Shown here: positions 22,446-31,175 of the stretch, piece after piece | How the letters are laid out: every line of letters begins with the position of its first letter | Numbering within the stretch: position 1 is the stretch's first letter | NCBI GenBank assembly: GCA_003598085.1 | Contig: QZKU01000022.1 | Span: 1 to 48,701, forward strand | Direction of reading: 5' to 3' | Source of the DNA: Candidatus Abyssobacteria bacterium SURF_5 | Lineage (GTDB): Bacteria > Abyssobacteria > SURF-5 | Length of the DNA stretch: 48,701 nucleotides | Position numbers and translations under genes: made by a program | The notes under the pieces: generated by a model | What the model was told of the DNA's origin: nothing | The model's input: only the letters and a program-made list of their open reading frames with translations | Database searches by the model: none

Positions 22446-24518
22446 TTAGATCGCACCTATTTCTATGAAGTGAACGGAATATGGTTCTAGCTCAACCGGG
22501 AGAGTCAGGGTGTCTTCTTTTACGATTGTCACGGTTTGAGTCGGTTTCAGGACGATACCAGCCTTTCTATTGATTTCCTGAGCTTGGGTGAATACATCTG
22601 GATCGAAGGTTTGTTTATATGAGGAATAGTACTGCATCAAGCGCTTCTTTTCCTTTTCAGGCAGTTCCCACGCTGACGGATTGTAGTATCCCTTTCTCTT
22701 GATCATTTGGATGGCTTTTTCTCCTCCATCTGGTGGGACGTTTCTTTGAATAAGGTAACGCTGGAAAGAGTTTAGTTTAAGGTCCATCATCTCTCTGTTT
22801 ATGGTGTCCTTGTATTGGAATGCATTGCAGGTATTTTCGTCAATAACAAAATGACGTAATTCGTAGTTTTTCTCCTTTAGCAGTTCAGAAATACTCAACG
22901 TGATTCGCTGTTTAACGGTTTTCTTGTTTTCCAGAGCCTTGTAGTAAACGCTCGCATTTCCCAATACACTTCTAGTTCGTTCGTCGGCTGCTCGCAAACT
23001 CTTCGGTTCCACTCCTGTCTTCATATAATCGATCAATTGTTGGCGGGAAATCCTCTGGGATTGGAGATATTCCCCTGAAATTCTTTCAGCTTCCAAGTAT
23101 GCCAACATCGCAAGTTGCGTATTGACAGGGGGGTGATTCCACACCATGATGAAGAAACTTTGGCCATTGCGTACCGCGAGAGCGCCAATGTGAGGATATT
23201 CCGGAATATCAACTTTCAGCCGGTCCCCTCCCTGCATCCGCTCAAGTAAAGAAAAGACATGATATGCTGGTTTCTTTATGCCGTATTGTGTCAATATTCC
23301 TAAACTTCCATGTAATTCTGAGGGTTTGGAGAAGTAGTCCTGGATGCAAAAAAAGGTATGTGAATCCAGTCCGCTATTTTCCATCTCCTGTAAAAAAGCG
23401 GGAATATAGCTTGCGCCCACCACATCATCTCTTTCAACTGTAGATTCGACTCCATTTTTTCCAATTGCCAAATTCCATTCTGTCATAATCAGTGGGGTAT
23501 TTCGATCGAACCCGAATTCTTGCAACCATTTCCTGGTATATCGCCCGGCCTGAAATCTTTGGACAACGCTGACATTTGATCCATAATGATGCCATGCGAT
23601 AAAGTCGATTGGGATTTTTTCGTCATGACAAAACTTGATGAATCTATAGATTAAACACCCCTTTAATTCGGTGCCATCAATAGGAAGCGATTTCCCATTT
23701 ATATCATGATCCCACCGCGAAACAATGGGTCCCCCGATCTTGACAGAAATTCCATATTTCTCATGTATTCTCTTTGCAGCCAAATGAGAATGTTTATATA
23801 ACAGAAAATATTCCTGTTCAGTGCCTCGCCAATATCCTAAATCGGGTTCATTCCATATTTCATAGAGAATATTATCAAATTTGTTATCTATACTATAGTA
23901 CTTTATCGTTTCGTAAACCAGGCTTTCCCATTCGCCCCAGTTAGTAGGGGGCATTGAGTTCCTCTTTATTTCCATGTCCCATTCATCGCAATTTGATGTG
24001 CAACTCGAAATTCTGTCCGGCATGCCAAATAGGTTGAGAATTACCTTCCCTCCGCTTTTCTTTATTGTCGTCATCAATTCAACGTAATCTTCCTTTTTAT
24101 GGACTCCTGTGTCCAGCAGATGGAAGTATAGATGCAATCGATATGTATCATTTAAGGCAAAATCCTGATTGAAAGTGTCAATCACAAGTCGGTCTGCAAA
24201 TGCGTGCGGAAAACCATGGCCGTTCAGATCAATACTTGCGGAATATATGGTGGGCAATTTCCCCTCGATCCAATTTAGATTTATGGGTACGACTATGCTA
24301 TCCTCCATTTGATCAGTTGAGGCCAAGCGGCCTGATGCATCTGGAGCGGCAACATCGGTATGAGGAGTATCAGAAAGGTCAGCAGCGGGAGCATTTCTAC
24401 CCTTCTGCTTCGCGCAAAAAACGCTTAATACTACTACTAGGACGAAACCAAGCAGCATGCTTAATCTGTAACGGCTTTCTTTGTCGCCTTGCTTATACTC
24501 AGATATAATTTTGAACAT
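22446..24518 (-). CDS. membrane-anchored GH39-like glycoside hydrolase
   Basis: A 690-residue protein. An N-terminal hydrophobic helix (MLLGFVLVVVLSVFC, residues 21-35) anchors it, with the rest probably periplasmic; the Cys35 context (VFC) is a poor lipobox. A spacer of about 35 low-complexity residues follows. Residues 75-480 form a clan-A barrel: LYEIWNEPDLGYW carries the acid/base Glu224, and LIMTEWNLAIG carries the nucleophile Glu347. This pattern fits GH39 and related exo-glycosidases. Residues 480-690 form an extra domain with a C-terminal beta strand set. AGGGAGGG precedes the ATG by five bases. It lies directly upstream of the polymerase gene. A role in trimming or releasing polymer in the periplasm is likely; the linkage cleaved is unknown. 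Confidence 0.83.
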   Translation of the reverse strand: MFKIISEYKQGDKESRYRLSMLLGFVLVVVLSVFCAKQKGRNAPAADLSDTPHTDVAAPDASGRLASTDQMEDSIVVPINLNWIEGKLPTIYSASIDLNGHGFPHAFADRLVIDTFNQDFALNDTYRLHLYFHLLDTGVHKKEDYVELMTTIKKSGGKVILNLFGMPDRISSCTSNCDEWDMEIKRNSMPPTNWGEWESLVYETIKYYSIDNKFDNILYEIWNEPDLGYWRGTEQEYFLLYKHSHLAAKRIHEKYGISVKIGGPIVSRWDHDINGKSLPIDGTELKGCLIYRFIKFCHDEKIPIDFIAWHHYGSNVSVVQRFQAGRYTRKWLQEFGFDRNTPLIMTEWNLAIGKNGVESTVERDDVVGASYIPAFLQEMENSGLDSHTFFCIQDYFSKPSELHGSLGILTQYGIKKPAYHVFSLLERMQGGDRLKVDIPEYPHIGALAVRNGQSFFIMVWNHPPVNTQLAMLAYLEAERISGEYLQSQRISRQQLIDYMKTGVEPKSLRAADERTRSVLGNASVYYKALENKKTVKQRITLSISELLKEKNYELRHFVIDENTCNAFQYKDTINREMMDLKLNSFQRYLIQRNVPPDGGEKAIQMIKRKGYYNPSAWELPEKEKKRLMQYYSSYKQTFDPDVFTQAQEINRKAGIVLKPTQTVTIVKEDTLTLPVELEPYSVHFIEIGAI

Positions 24519-24539
24519 GTGTACCCTCCCTTGAGTTTC

Positions 24540-25808
24540 TTAATGTTCAATATTTGAGACTTTTCGAGGCAGGTTGTTGGATCCCTTTGGGCAAGCATCA
24601 ATCAGCCTTGCTGCCCCTATTACTACAGCAGCGATCAATAAAGCATCAAAAGGTATTCTGAATCTTATTCTGGTAAAAAAGATAGCAGAAAAGGCTCCAC
24701 TTGTAATGTATGAGACTAAGAGAAACCATTCCAGTAAACTCAGTTTCGTTCGGTAAGCCATAGCAAGACGTACAAGAAAAAAGAGAAGCAATGGCCAATA
24801 AGTGAATAACATGATATTCGTTTTCAAAGTGCTCATTTCGGAAGATGTGGCAAGTTCATTTTTATAATGGAAGTAATATGCAAACTTTAAAAAGTAGTTT
24901 TTGATCGTAAGAAGTTTGTTTTGCATAATAAAATCTATAGCACTATCACGATAAAATGTGTCCCGAGAAATTTCGTCCAAATTTTTCAATTCGGCTTCTT
25001 TAATGTATTTAGATATATCCACCATCGTACCTAGTAGCGGATCAAAATTCTCCGAATTTCCCAACAACAGGTTCAGCCCACCATTGGATGAAAAAGGTAC
25101 AGGACTCCCGAGCGTGGCCCAATTTCTTGCTGACCATATGCCAATGCAAAAGACGAAACCAAAAAAGAAAAAGAGGAGCTTTTTTATCTTCCATTTCTTG
25201 ATGAATGCGATCCACCCGCCAAAGAGAATAACTGTCGGCAGGAAAAGCGGAGCCGCAAGCACTAGCAAAGCGCTGAGACTACCAATCAGAGAGGCCTTTT
25301 TCATGCTAACGCTTGACCTTGCGAAAGTAAGCCATATTATCAAAATATAAAGGAGCATTGCAAGGGTTTGAGGGTATATCGTTCCAGCTGTATACGAAAA
25401 CAAAGGATAACCGATCGCGACCAGAACAGACGCTATTGCCCAAAAAGGAGACGTCTCATTTTTGACTAACCTGTAAAGGTAGTAAAGCGTAAGGCACAAG
25501 AAGCCGAAGTTAAGTATCCTGCCCGCTACTGGCCGACCGAACAAATAAGCTGGCAAGGCTAGTACTATTGGATATAGCGGAGGTCTGTAAGCAGTTGGCT
25601 TATGGCTTTCCAAACAGAAACAATGCTCAGAAACTAAATTGCGTGCAATCCTCCAGTACTGCCTTTCGTCGGGATATCTGAGCTTATCACCTAACACGAA
25701 AGAATAGATAACCCCTATGATGAAGAAAGCGACAAGCAAAGACAAGAGCAGAGTCCATTCGTGTCGTCCAGTAATCATCCTTAGGTGCAGCCCACCTCTT
25801 TCCGGCAT
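24540..25808 (-). CDS. GT-C family glycosyltransferase (ArnT/PMT-like), GT39/GT83 type
   Basis: A 422-residue polytopic membrane protein with about 10 hydrophobic spans. The first periplasmic loop contains YPDERQYWRIARNL with the acidic pair Asp47-Glu48, the catalytic signature of lipid-phosphate-sugar-using GT-C enzymes. CIGIWSARNWATLGSPVPFSSNGGLNLLLGN is the second conserved region of the ArnT/PMT group. These enzymes transfer a sugar from a polyprenyl-phosphate carrier at the outer face of the inner membrane. The ATG at 25808 follows AAAGGA by 11 bases; an internal ATG at codon 11 lacks a better site. It is the first gene after a good promoter, heading the AT-rich sub-operon. It could decorate the polymer or a lipid with a single sugar. 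Confidence 0.83.
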   Translation of the reverse strand: MPERGGLHLRMITGRHEWTLLLSLLVAFFIIGVIYSFVLGDKLRYPDERQYWRIARNLVSEHCFCLESHKPTAYRPPLYPIVLALPAYLFGRPVAGRILNFGFLCLTLYYLYRLVKNETSPFWAIASVLVAIGYPLFSYTAGTIYPQTLAMLLYILIIWLTFARSSVSMKKASLIGSLSALLVLAAPLFLPTVILFGGWIAFIKKWKIKKLLFFFFGFVFCIGIWSARNWATLGSPVPFSSNGGLNLLLGNSENFDPLLGTMVDISKYIKEAELKNLDEISRDTFYRDSAIDFIMQNKLLTIKNYFLKFAYYFHYKNELATSSEMSTLKTNIMLFTYWPLLLFFLVRLAMAYRTKLSLLEWFLLVSYITSGAFSAIFFTRIRFRIPFDALLIAAVVIGAARLIDACPKGSNNLPRKVSNIEH

Positions 25809-25886
25809 ACAGCGCGCTGTCCTTTCTCTTAATCTCTGTTTCTATTGGACAAATAATTTAGCAAGCTCTGTCCTGCGTAAAAGTAA

Positions 25887-25915
25887 AGTATACAATATTA
25901 TTACAATTCCTTCAA
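25887..25915 (-). promoter_or_regulatory. sigma-70-type promoter heading the AT-rich sub-operon
   Basis: On the minus strand TTGAAG (25910-25915), a 17-base spacer and TATACT (25887-25892) lie in the 247-bp AT-rich gap before the GT-C gene. Transcription would start near 25880, about 70 bases before the ATG. This gives the genes from 25808 down to about 18250 their own promoter inside the larger locus. Confidence 0.6.
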
Positions 25916-26055
25916 ATTTTTCTCATTTTTTCTCTTGGAAAGTTGACCATTTTTGATCTGTACATCTAGCAAATTTTTTTAATTTAAATCCCCCAAAGGC
26001 TCGCTTCCGGAAAACTGAGATTAGCACAGCGCCGACGCTGAATATAGCATATCAT

Positions 26056-27918
26056 TTATTCCAGATAACCCAAATCCCTCAGGGCCCGCATGCGCTCCTC
26101 GGACACCTCGTAAATTTCTTTGTGGTACGACAGTGAAAGCTGCGCCTCCACGTGGCCCTTCAACTCGGCATGCAACATCTGGGCTATATCCAGTTTCCCA
26201 TCCGCGATATCCTTCCCCTCCTTCGGGTCTGTGATACGGGAATAAAGTTCGATCCTCAGGCCGGCCCTGTTGTCTTCAATAAGCGTGTATTCAGGTGTAC
26301 GAAGCGCGTTCAGGTAAGGATAGGCGGAAGCGGAATCGGATGCCGACGAGATGACAGGAACAACCTCCATTGGCTTGCCCTCAATGGCCGGCGCCAATGA
26401 TCTCCCATAAACTTCGGGATGCTCTATTTCCGCATAATCCAGAACAGTCGGGAAAATGTCTGTCAGCCCGCATAAGATGTCGGATTCCCTAACCCGCTCA
26501 CAGGCTGCCGGCGGCTTGATTATCAGCGGCACGTGCACAGTCTCCTCATAAAGAGTCTGCCCATGCCCCCACCCTCCATGCTCATAAAACTCCTCACCAT
26601 GATCGGCAGAAACGATGATTAGGGATTTGTCGTATAATTCCATCTCTTTCAAATACTTCAAAAAGATTCCAACATGAAAATCGGTATACGCGATATCTCC
26701 ATCGTATAAAGCAAGACTCTTCTCTAGCTCCTCTGGTGTCTGATCCCGGGCCGACCCGAACCTCTTCCCCTGAAGCGGCTCTTCGGAAAAGAGGGCGTTG
26801 TACGGGGCGGGCGGATTGTACGGCCAATGCGGTTCCTGCAAATGCACATAGGCGAACGCGGGTCTTCTTCTATCGGCCTCAAGCCACTTTGTGACCGAGT
26901 GAAAGATGTTCTTTGCATTGAAAGCCTCGTATCCTCCATACATCCGAAGACGCTTCACTGCCTGCTCGATGGCTGTTTCCCCCTGTACGGACCAGCGCGG
27001 GGCGCCTAGCGGATAGCTGAGGTCGAACCCCTGAGAAAAGCCGACTTCATGGCCGGCAACGCGTATCCCCATGAAAAATCCCGTCTTCCAGCCTCGGCTC
27101 TTGAGGATTTCAGCGATAGTCTCAGCGGATTCCGGCAGCCGGTTATCCTTCTCAAATACCTGATGCATCGCCGGAGGAAGTCCGGTGAATATGCTGGAAA
27201 CGGAGGCGACTGTCCAGTTGGCAGCGCAGTACGCGTTTCGAAATAATGTCGCTTCGGGTAAAAGCTGGTCTATATTAGGGCTCGTGTCTCTGACATAGCC
27301 GTAGCATGACAGATGATCCGGCCGCAAAGCATCAAGAACAATAATAAAAATATGTATCGGGTTTTCGGGCCCCCTCGTCGCCACAACCGAAGAATGGCGG
27401 GGCCACGGTATCGCCACGCCAACCAAACCAATAAAAGCGGCGATTCGCAAAATCCCGAAGAGGGGCGAAAGCACCCCCACTCTTTCTCGGCGGTTTGTCC
27501 CGCTCCTGTTTCTTAAAAGCAGAAATAGAGCGAGGCCCAAAGCCAGGCATCCCATTCCGAATGCCGCGGTAATAGCCACTGAACGAGGAGAAAAAAAATT
27601 GCCGGCGAGCAGGTGCTTGTTCATGTGACTGCCTGCGACGACAAATACCGAGAAGCAAAGAAGCAATGAGAAATATCCGTATGTCAATCTGAGCGACCAC
27701 CTGATGAAAGCCCAAAAGATAAGCACAATTGTATCGAGACTGAATAAGAGCACGCCATATAGCGCAATCGCGAACAGCGCCTGCTTCAAGCTGAAAGCGC
27801 CTGCCGCAATCTTGACGAAATATTCTACGAAAAGGATCACCAGCAGGATAAACGCCGCCAGGAGACCGTGCCTGACATTTTGCACCTTCACATCGAAAAG
27901 AAATTTTTTTCGATCCAT
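26056..27918 (-). CDS. membrane-anchored sulfatase-fold (LtaS/EptA-like) protein, copy 1
   Basis: A 620-residue protein with five N-terminal membrane spans (residues 15-180) and a C-terminal sulfatase-fold domain from about 200. Metal-site text is visible: IFIIVLDALRPDHLSCYGY, then SLIIVSADHGEEFYEHGGWGHG and VHVPLIIKPP. At the position of the sulfatase formylglycine Cys, the segment NAYCAANWTVASVSSIFTG places Thr, so it should not be a true sulfatase. A phospho-group transferase of the LtaS/EptA kind acting outside the membrane is more likely. I chose the ATG at 27918, preceded by GAGG; an upstream TTG at 27939 lacks a ribosome site. It is a clear paralog of the next protein along the locus and ends in LRDLGYLE. 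Confidence 0.86.
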   Translation of the reverse strand: MDRKKFLFDVKVQNVRHGLLAAFILLVILFVEYFVKIAAGAFSLKQALFAIALYGVLLFSLDTIVLIFWAFIRWSLRLTYGYFSLLLCFSVFVVAGSHMNKHLLAGNFFSPRSVAITAAFGMGCLALGLALFLLLRNRSGTNRRERVGVLSPLFGILRIAAFIGLVGVAIPWPRHSSVVATRGPENPIHIFIIVLDALRPDHLSCYGYVRDTSPNIDQLLPEATLFRNAYCAANWTVASVSSIFTGLPPAMHQVFEKDNRLPESAETIAEILKSRGWKTGFFMGIRVAGHEVGFSQGFDLSYPLGAPRWSVQGETAIEQAVKRLRMYGGYEAFNAKNIFHSVTKWLEADRRRPAFAYVHLQEPHWPYNPPAPYNALFSEEPLQGKRFGSARDQTPEELEKSLALYDGDIAYTDFHVGIFLKYLKEMELYDKSLIIVSADHGEEFYEHGGWGHGQTLYEETVHVPLIIKPPAACERVRESDILCGLTDIFPTVLDYAEIEHPEVYGRSLAPAIEGKPMEVVPVISSASDSASAYPYLNALRTPEYTLIEDNRAGLRIELYSRITDPKEGKDIADGKLDIAQMLHAELKGHVEAQLSLSYHKEIYEVSEERMRALRDLGYLE

Positions 27919-28112
27919 ATCGCTAACCTCGGCCGCCAATGGTCGTCGATTGAGAATTCGAAAGGATTCCCGCTAAGACACCGCCCCTTCTTACGAAAAG
28001 ACAGTTTGATAATCTTGTCACGAAAGACACGCGGGCTCATCTGACGCTCTGCCAACAACCGTTATCAATACAGTAAAAAATGGTCCGCGGTTGCCCGGCG
28101 GCCTTTCGGAAA

Positions 28113-29996
28113 CTACTGCAAGTACCCGAGGTCCTTCAGCACGCGCATGCGCTCCTCGGACACATCATAGATATCCTTCTCGAAGGAATTCGAGATGGCA
28201 TCGCTTAGATTTACATTCAGTTCTTCCTGCAGGCGTTTAGCCTCATCCGGCTTTTCGACCGCCACATTCTCAGTCTCGTTCCGGTCCGCTTCCCGCAGGT
28301 ATAACTCGACCGCCGGCGCGGAGTCTCTCATATCCCCGATGAGCGTGTATTCCGGCGTCCGAAGAGCATTGAGGTAAGGATATGTTGTTGACGAATCGGA
28401 GGCGGATGAAATAATCCCAACCGGCTCGATCGGTCTTCCTTCGATCGCAGGTCGTAAAGACCTTCCGGCCGTCCCGGTCGTTTGAATCCCCGCATAATCC
28501 AGGATCGTCGGCAGTACATCGATCAACCCGCATAGATGCTCGGTCTCCTTTACACGGGCAGCGCCGGCCGGCGGTTTGATTATGAGCGGCACGTGGATCG
28601 TTTCCTCATACATCGTCCTGCCGTGTCCCCAGCCGCCGTGCTCGTGGAACTCTTCGCCGTGATCCGCCAGGAGGATTATCAACGAGTCGTCGTACAGGTC
28701 CCCTTTTTTCAGTGAATCAAAGAACTTGCCGATTTCGGCGTCGACATGAACAATCTCGCCATCGTAAAGATCGATGCTGTCGCGAAGCATCTCAACCGTC
28801 TGCTGCGCCTCTTTTATGTCGGTGCGGCCCTCCAGAGGCTTTTCGGAAAAAAGAGAATTGTACGGAGCCGGCGGAGTATACGGCCAGTGAGGTTCATTAA
28901 AGTGAAGGTATGCAAAAATCGGCTCGGAATCGATCTGCTCAAACCAGCCAAGCGCTGAGCCGACCAATTCTCCGGCGGTATAGGAACTGCGCGTTACCCC
29001 TTTTGTCAATGGCAACAGGCGTCGCCATGCCTGCTCGAATGCGGTATTGCCCCCGATAAACCAGCCAGGCTCCGTCAGCGGAGGCGGGTACACCTTATCG
29101 GCGCCCTGGCAAAACCCGATTTCAGAGCCGATTACCTGTAGCCCCGTGAAAAAACCCGTTTTCCATCCATTTTCCTTCAGAATCTCGGCCACGGTCTCCG
29201 CCTGCTGCGGCAGCCGGTTCTCGGTCCCAAACACCTGATGAACCGCCGGGTGCACCCCCGTCAGCAGGGTTGCGACCGATGTCACGGTCCAATTCGCGTG
29301 AGCGTATGCATTTCGAAAAAGCGTTCCATCAGATGCCAGAGCGCATATGTTGGGACTCGTCGGCCGCTCATATCCATAACACGTCAAATGGTCCGGCCTG
29401 AGCGTATCGATGAGAAGAACAAAAACATTAAGCGGCTTCCCATGCCGCTCTCCTTTCGATGAGACCGTTTTCTCGCCGGAGAAAAGCAGAGCCAGTAAAA
29501 CCACAATAACGGCGGCGCCTCGAAGGCCGAAAAAAAAGACCGACAGAGCGGCCCCTTTCGTTGCCCCAATCGCCTGCAATTTGCCGCGCCGGACAGAGCG
29601 AAAAATCATATATCCGAGCAGACAACATGCCGCCGCGAAAATGAGATTCAGCGCTATTGAAGGCGGCTCCGTTAAACGCCAGGGAATTAGACGCTTGTTG
29701 ATGTAATTTCCTCCGATTACGAGCACCGAAAACGGAATAACGAGTGAAACATATAATTCCGGAAGTTCCTCCCGCCGAATAACGCACCAGCTTGCGAACA
29801 CGACTGTATCGACAACGTATAACAACGTCGCATACAAGAGAAGAGCCAACAAAGCCTGCCTGAATGAAAAAACATCCATGCTTATCTGAGCGGCGTACTC
29901 CATCAGCAGCACCATCGCCAGAATTACCGCCGTCATTACTCCTAATCTCGAACTGATGAGTTTCACCTGATTCTGCATTGCATTCCCATCCTGCAT
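28113..29996 (-). CDS. membrane-anchored sulfatase-fold (LtaS/EptA-like) protein, copy 2
   Basis: A 627-residue paralog of the preceding entry with the same plan: N-terminal membrane spans (ISSRLGVMTAVILAMVLLMEYAA onward), then a sulfatase-fold domain with VFVLLIDTLRPDHLTCYGYERP, NAYAHANWTVTSVATLLTG and SLIILLADHGEEFHEHGGWGHG. Again Thr stands where a sulfatase has Cys. The frame extends to 30185, over the end of the preceding glycosyltransferase gene. I set the start at the ATG at 29996 because it aligns with the start of the paralog and lies 41 bp after the glycosyltransferase stop; ATG 29978 is the alternative. Tandem copies suggest either two acceptors or two substituents on the polymer. 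It ends in LKDLGYLQ. Confidence 0.86.
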   Translation of the reverse strand: MQDGNAMQNQVKLISSRLGVMTAVILAMVLLMEYAAQISMDVFSFRQALLALLLYATLLYVVDTVVFASWCVIRREELPELYVSLVIPFSVLVIGGNYINKRLIPWRLTEPPSIALNLIFAAACCLLGYMIFRSVRRGKLQAIGATKGAALSVFFFGLRGAAVIVVLLALLFSGEKTVSSKGERHGKPLNVFVLLIDTLRPDHLTCYGYERPTSPNICALASDGTLFRNAYAHANWTVTSVATLLTGVHPAVHQVFGTENRLPQQAETVAEILKENGWKTGFFTGLQVIGSEIGFCQGADKVYPPPLTEPGWFIGGNTAFEQAWRRLLPLTKGVTRSSYTAGELVGSALGWFEQIDSEPIFAYLHFNEPHWPYTPPAPYNSLFSEKPLEGRTDIKEAQQTVEMLRDSIDLYDGEIVHVDAEIGKFFDSLKKGDLYDDSLIILLADHGEEFHEHGGWGHGRTMYEETIHVPLIIKPPAGAARVKETEHLCGLIDVLPTILDYAGIQTTGTAGRSLRPAIEGRPIEPVGIISSASDSSTTYPYLNALRTPEYTLIGDMRDSAPAVELYLREADRNETENVAVEKPDEAKRLQEELNVNLSDAISNSFEKDIYDVSEERMRVLKDLGYLQ

Positions 29997-30037
29997 CGAC
30001 TGGTCCGCCTGCGCTCGTTCGTACAAAACGACCAATC

Positions 30038-31174
30038 TTAACGCTTTCCCAGTTCTTTGTAAACGGCCAGAGTCTGCCTGGCCGCTTTCTCCCATGAAAA
30101 AAATTTCGGCCTTTCGAGGCCCTTCTGTATTAAACTCGAGCGCAACTGTTCGTCTTCCCAGAGCCGAAGCATGCCCTGCGCGCATTCCCGGGGATCATGC
30201 GGATTGCATAAGACCGCCGCCTCGCCTAACACCTCCGGAAGGGCCGCGTCCGTGGAAGCGATCACCGGCACGCCGCTTGCCATCGCCTCAAGGGGTGGAA
30301 GCCCGAACCCCTCCTTTGTTGTGAGGAATGCGAAAACGCGCGCCATTGCAAGCAGGCATGGAAGGTCCTCGTCGGGTATGTAATCGAGGAATATTACCCG
30401 GTCCTCAATCCGGAGTTGCTCCAGCAACGGAAGCAACTGAGGAAAAAAGCGCTCCTTCACCCCTGCGATCACAAGCACCGGCGCTGTTGGAAACTCTTTC
30501 AGAAATACGAATCTTGCAAAGCTCTCGAGCAGCCCCTTGACGTTCTTGTGAGGACGAGTGTTTCCCAGATACAGCATGAACTTTTCCGGCAGTTTGTATT
30601 TGAGCCTTACCTCGTCGAGCCGCCGCGTGTCCGGCCTCTGATAAAACCGGTCGCCGATCGCTTCGTGGACGACAACGATCTTGGACTCGTCAATACCGTA
30701 CATTTCAACGATATCCCGCTTGGTTGCTCCCGAAACGGCGATGATCTTGTCCGCTCGATTCATGCTGAGGGGGTAGCTCATCCGGTAAAAATACTCCGCT
30801 CCTTTCTGGAGCACTACATTCCGATTCGATGAAAAGTGCGGATCGGTAACCGCCTGCAGGTCATGCACCGTCACGACCGTCTTGCAAGCGGGAAACAGCG
30901 GCGCTACCGGGAAGAGAGAATGAAAGATATCCAGCCTGTGCCGCTGCACGATGAGCGACAAATTGAGCCACGTGCCGAAAGATACCGGGCGCGACTTTAC
31001 CGGCACCTCGAAAAAGTTGGGCTTGTCAACGATCCTATCCACCGCCGGATTCTTGAAAAGAACATACTCGTTCTCGCCGTCGAACTCGGAGATCCGGTTC
31101 GCAAGATTATGCGTGTATCGCCCGACGCCGGTAAAATAATCGTATAAATATCTGCAATCGATTCCTATTCGCAT
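30038..31174 (-). CDS. GT4 family glycosyltransferase
   Basis: A 378-residue GT-B fold enzyme of family GT4. [23 protein letters not shown] at the N-terminus is the usual acceptor-side start. VTVHDLQAV near residue 102 and [16 protein letters not shown] near 145 follow. The C-terminal donor domain has [34 protein letters not shown] and [21 protein letters not shown], which holds the E-x7-E nucleotide-sugar motif. It is cytoplasmic or peripheral at the inner membrane and adds a sugar to the lipid-linked repeat unit. One base separates its start from the upstream glycosyltransferase stop. Donor and linkage are not predictable. Confidence 0.9.
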   Translation of the reverse strand: MRIGIDCRYLYDYFTGVGRYTHNLANRISEFDGENEYVLFKNPAVDRIVDKPNFFEVPVKSRPVSFGTWLNLSLIVQRHRLDIFHSLFPVAPLFPACKTVVTVHDLQAVTDPHFSSNRNVVLQKGAEYFYRMSYPLSMNRADKIIAVSGATKRDIVEMYGIDESKIVVVHEAIGDRFYQRPDTRRLDEVRLKYKLPEKFMLYLGNTRPHKNVKGLLESFARFVFLKEFPTAPVLVIAGVKERFFPQLLPLLEQLRIEDRVIFLDYIPDEDLPCLLAMARVFAFLTTKEGFGLPPLEAMASGVPVIASTDAALPEVLGEAAVLCNPHDPRECAQGMLRLWEDEQLRSSLIQKGLERPKFFSWEKAARQTLAVYKELGKR

Positions 31175-31175
31175 G

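Noticed and set aside
26056-29996. Formylglycine-dependent sulfatases
   Set aside because: The C/S-x-P-x-R motif is absent; Thr occupies the nucleophile position in both copies.
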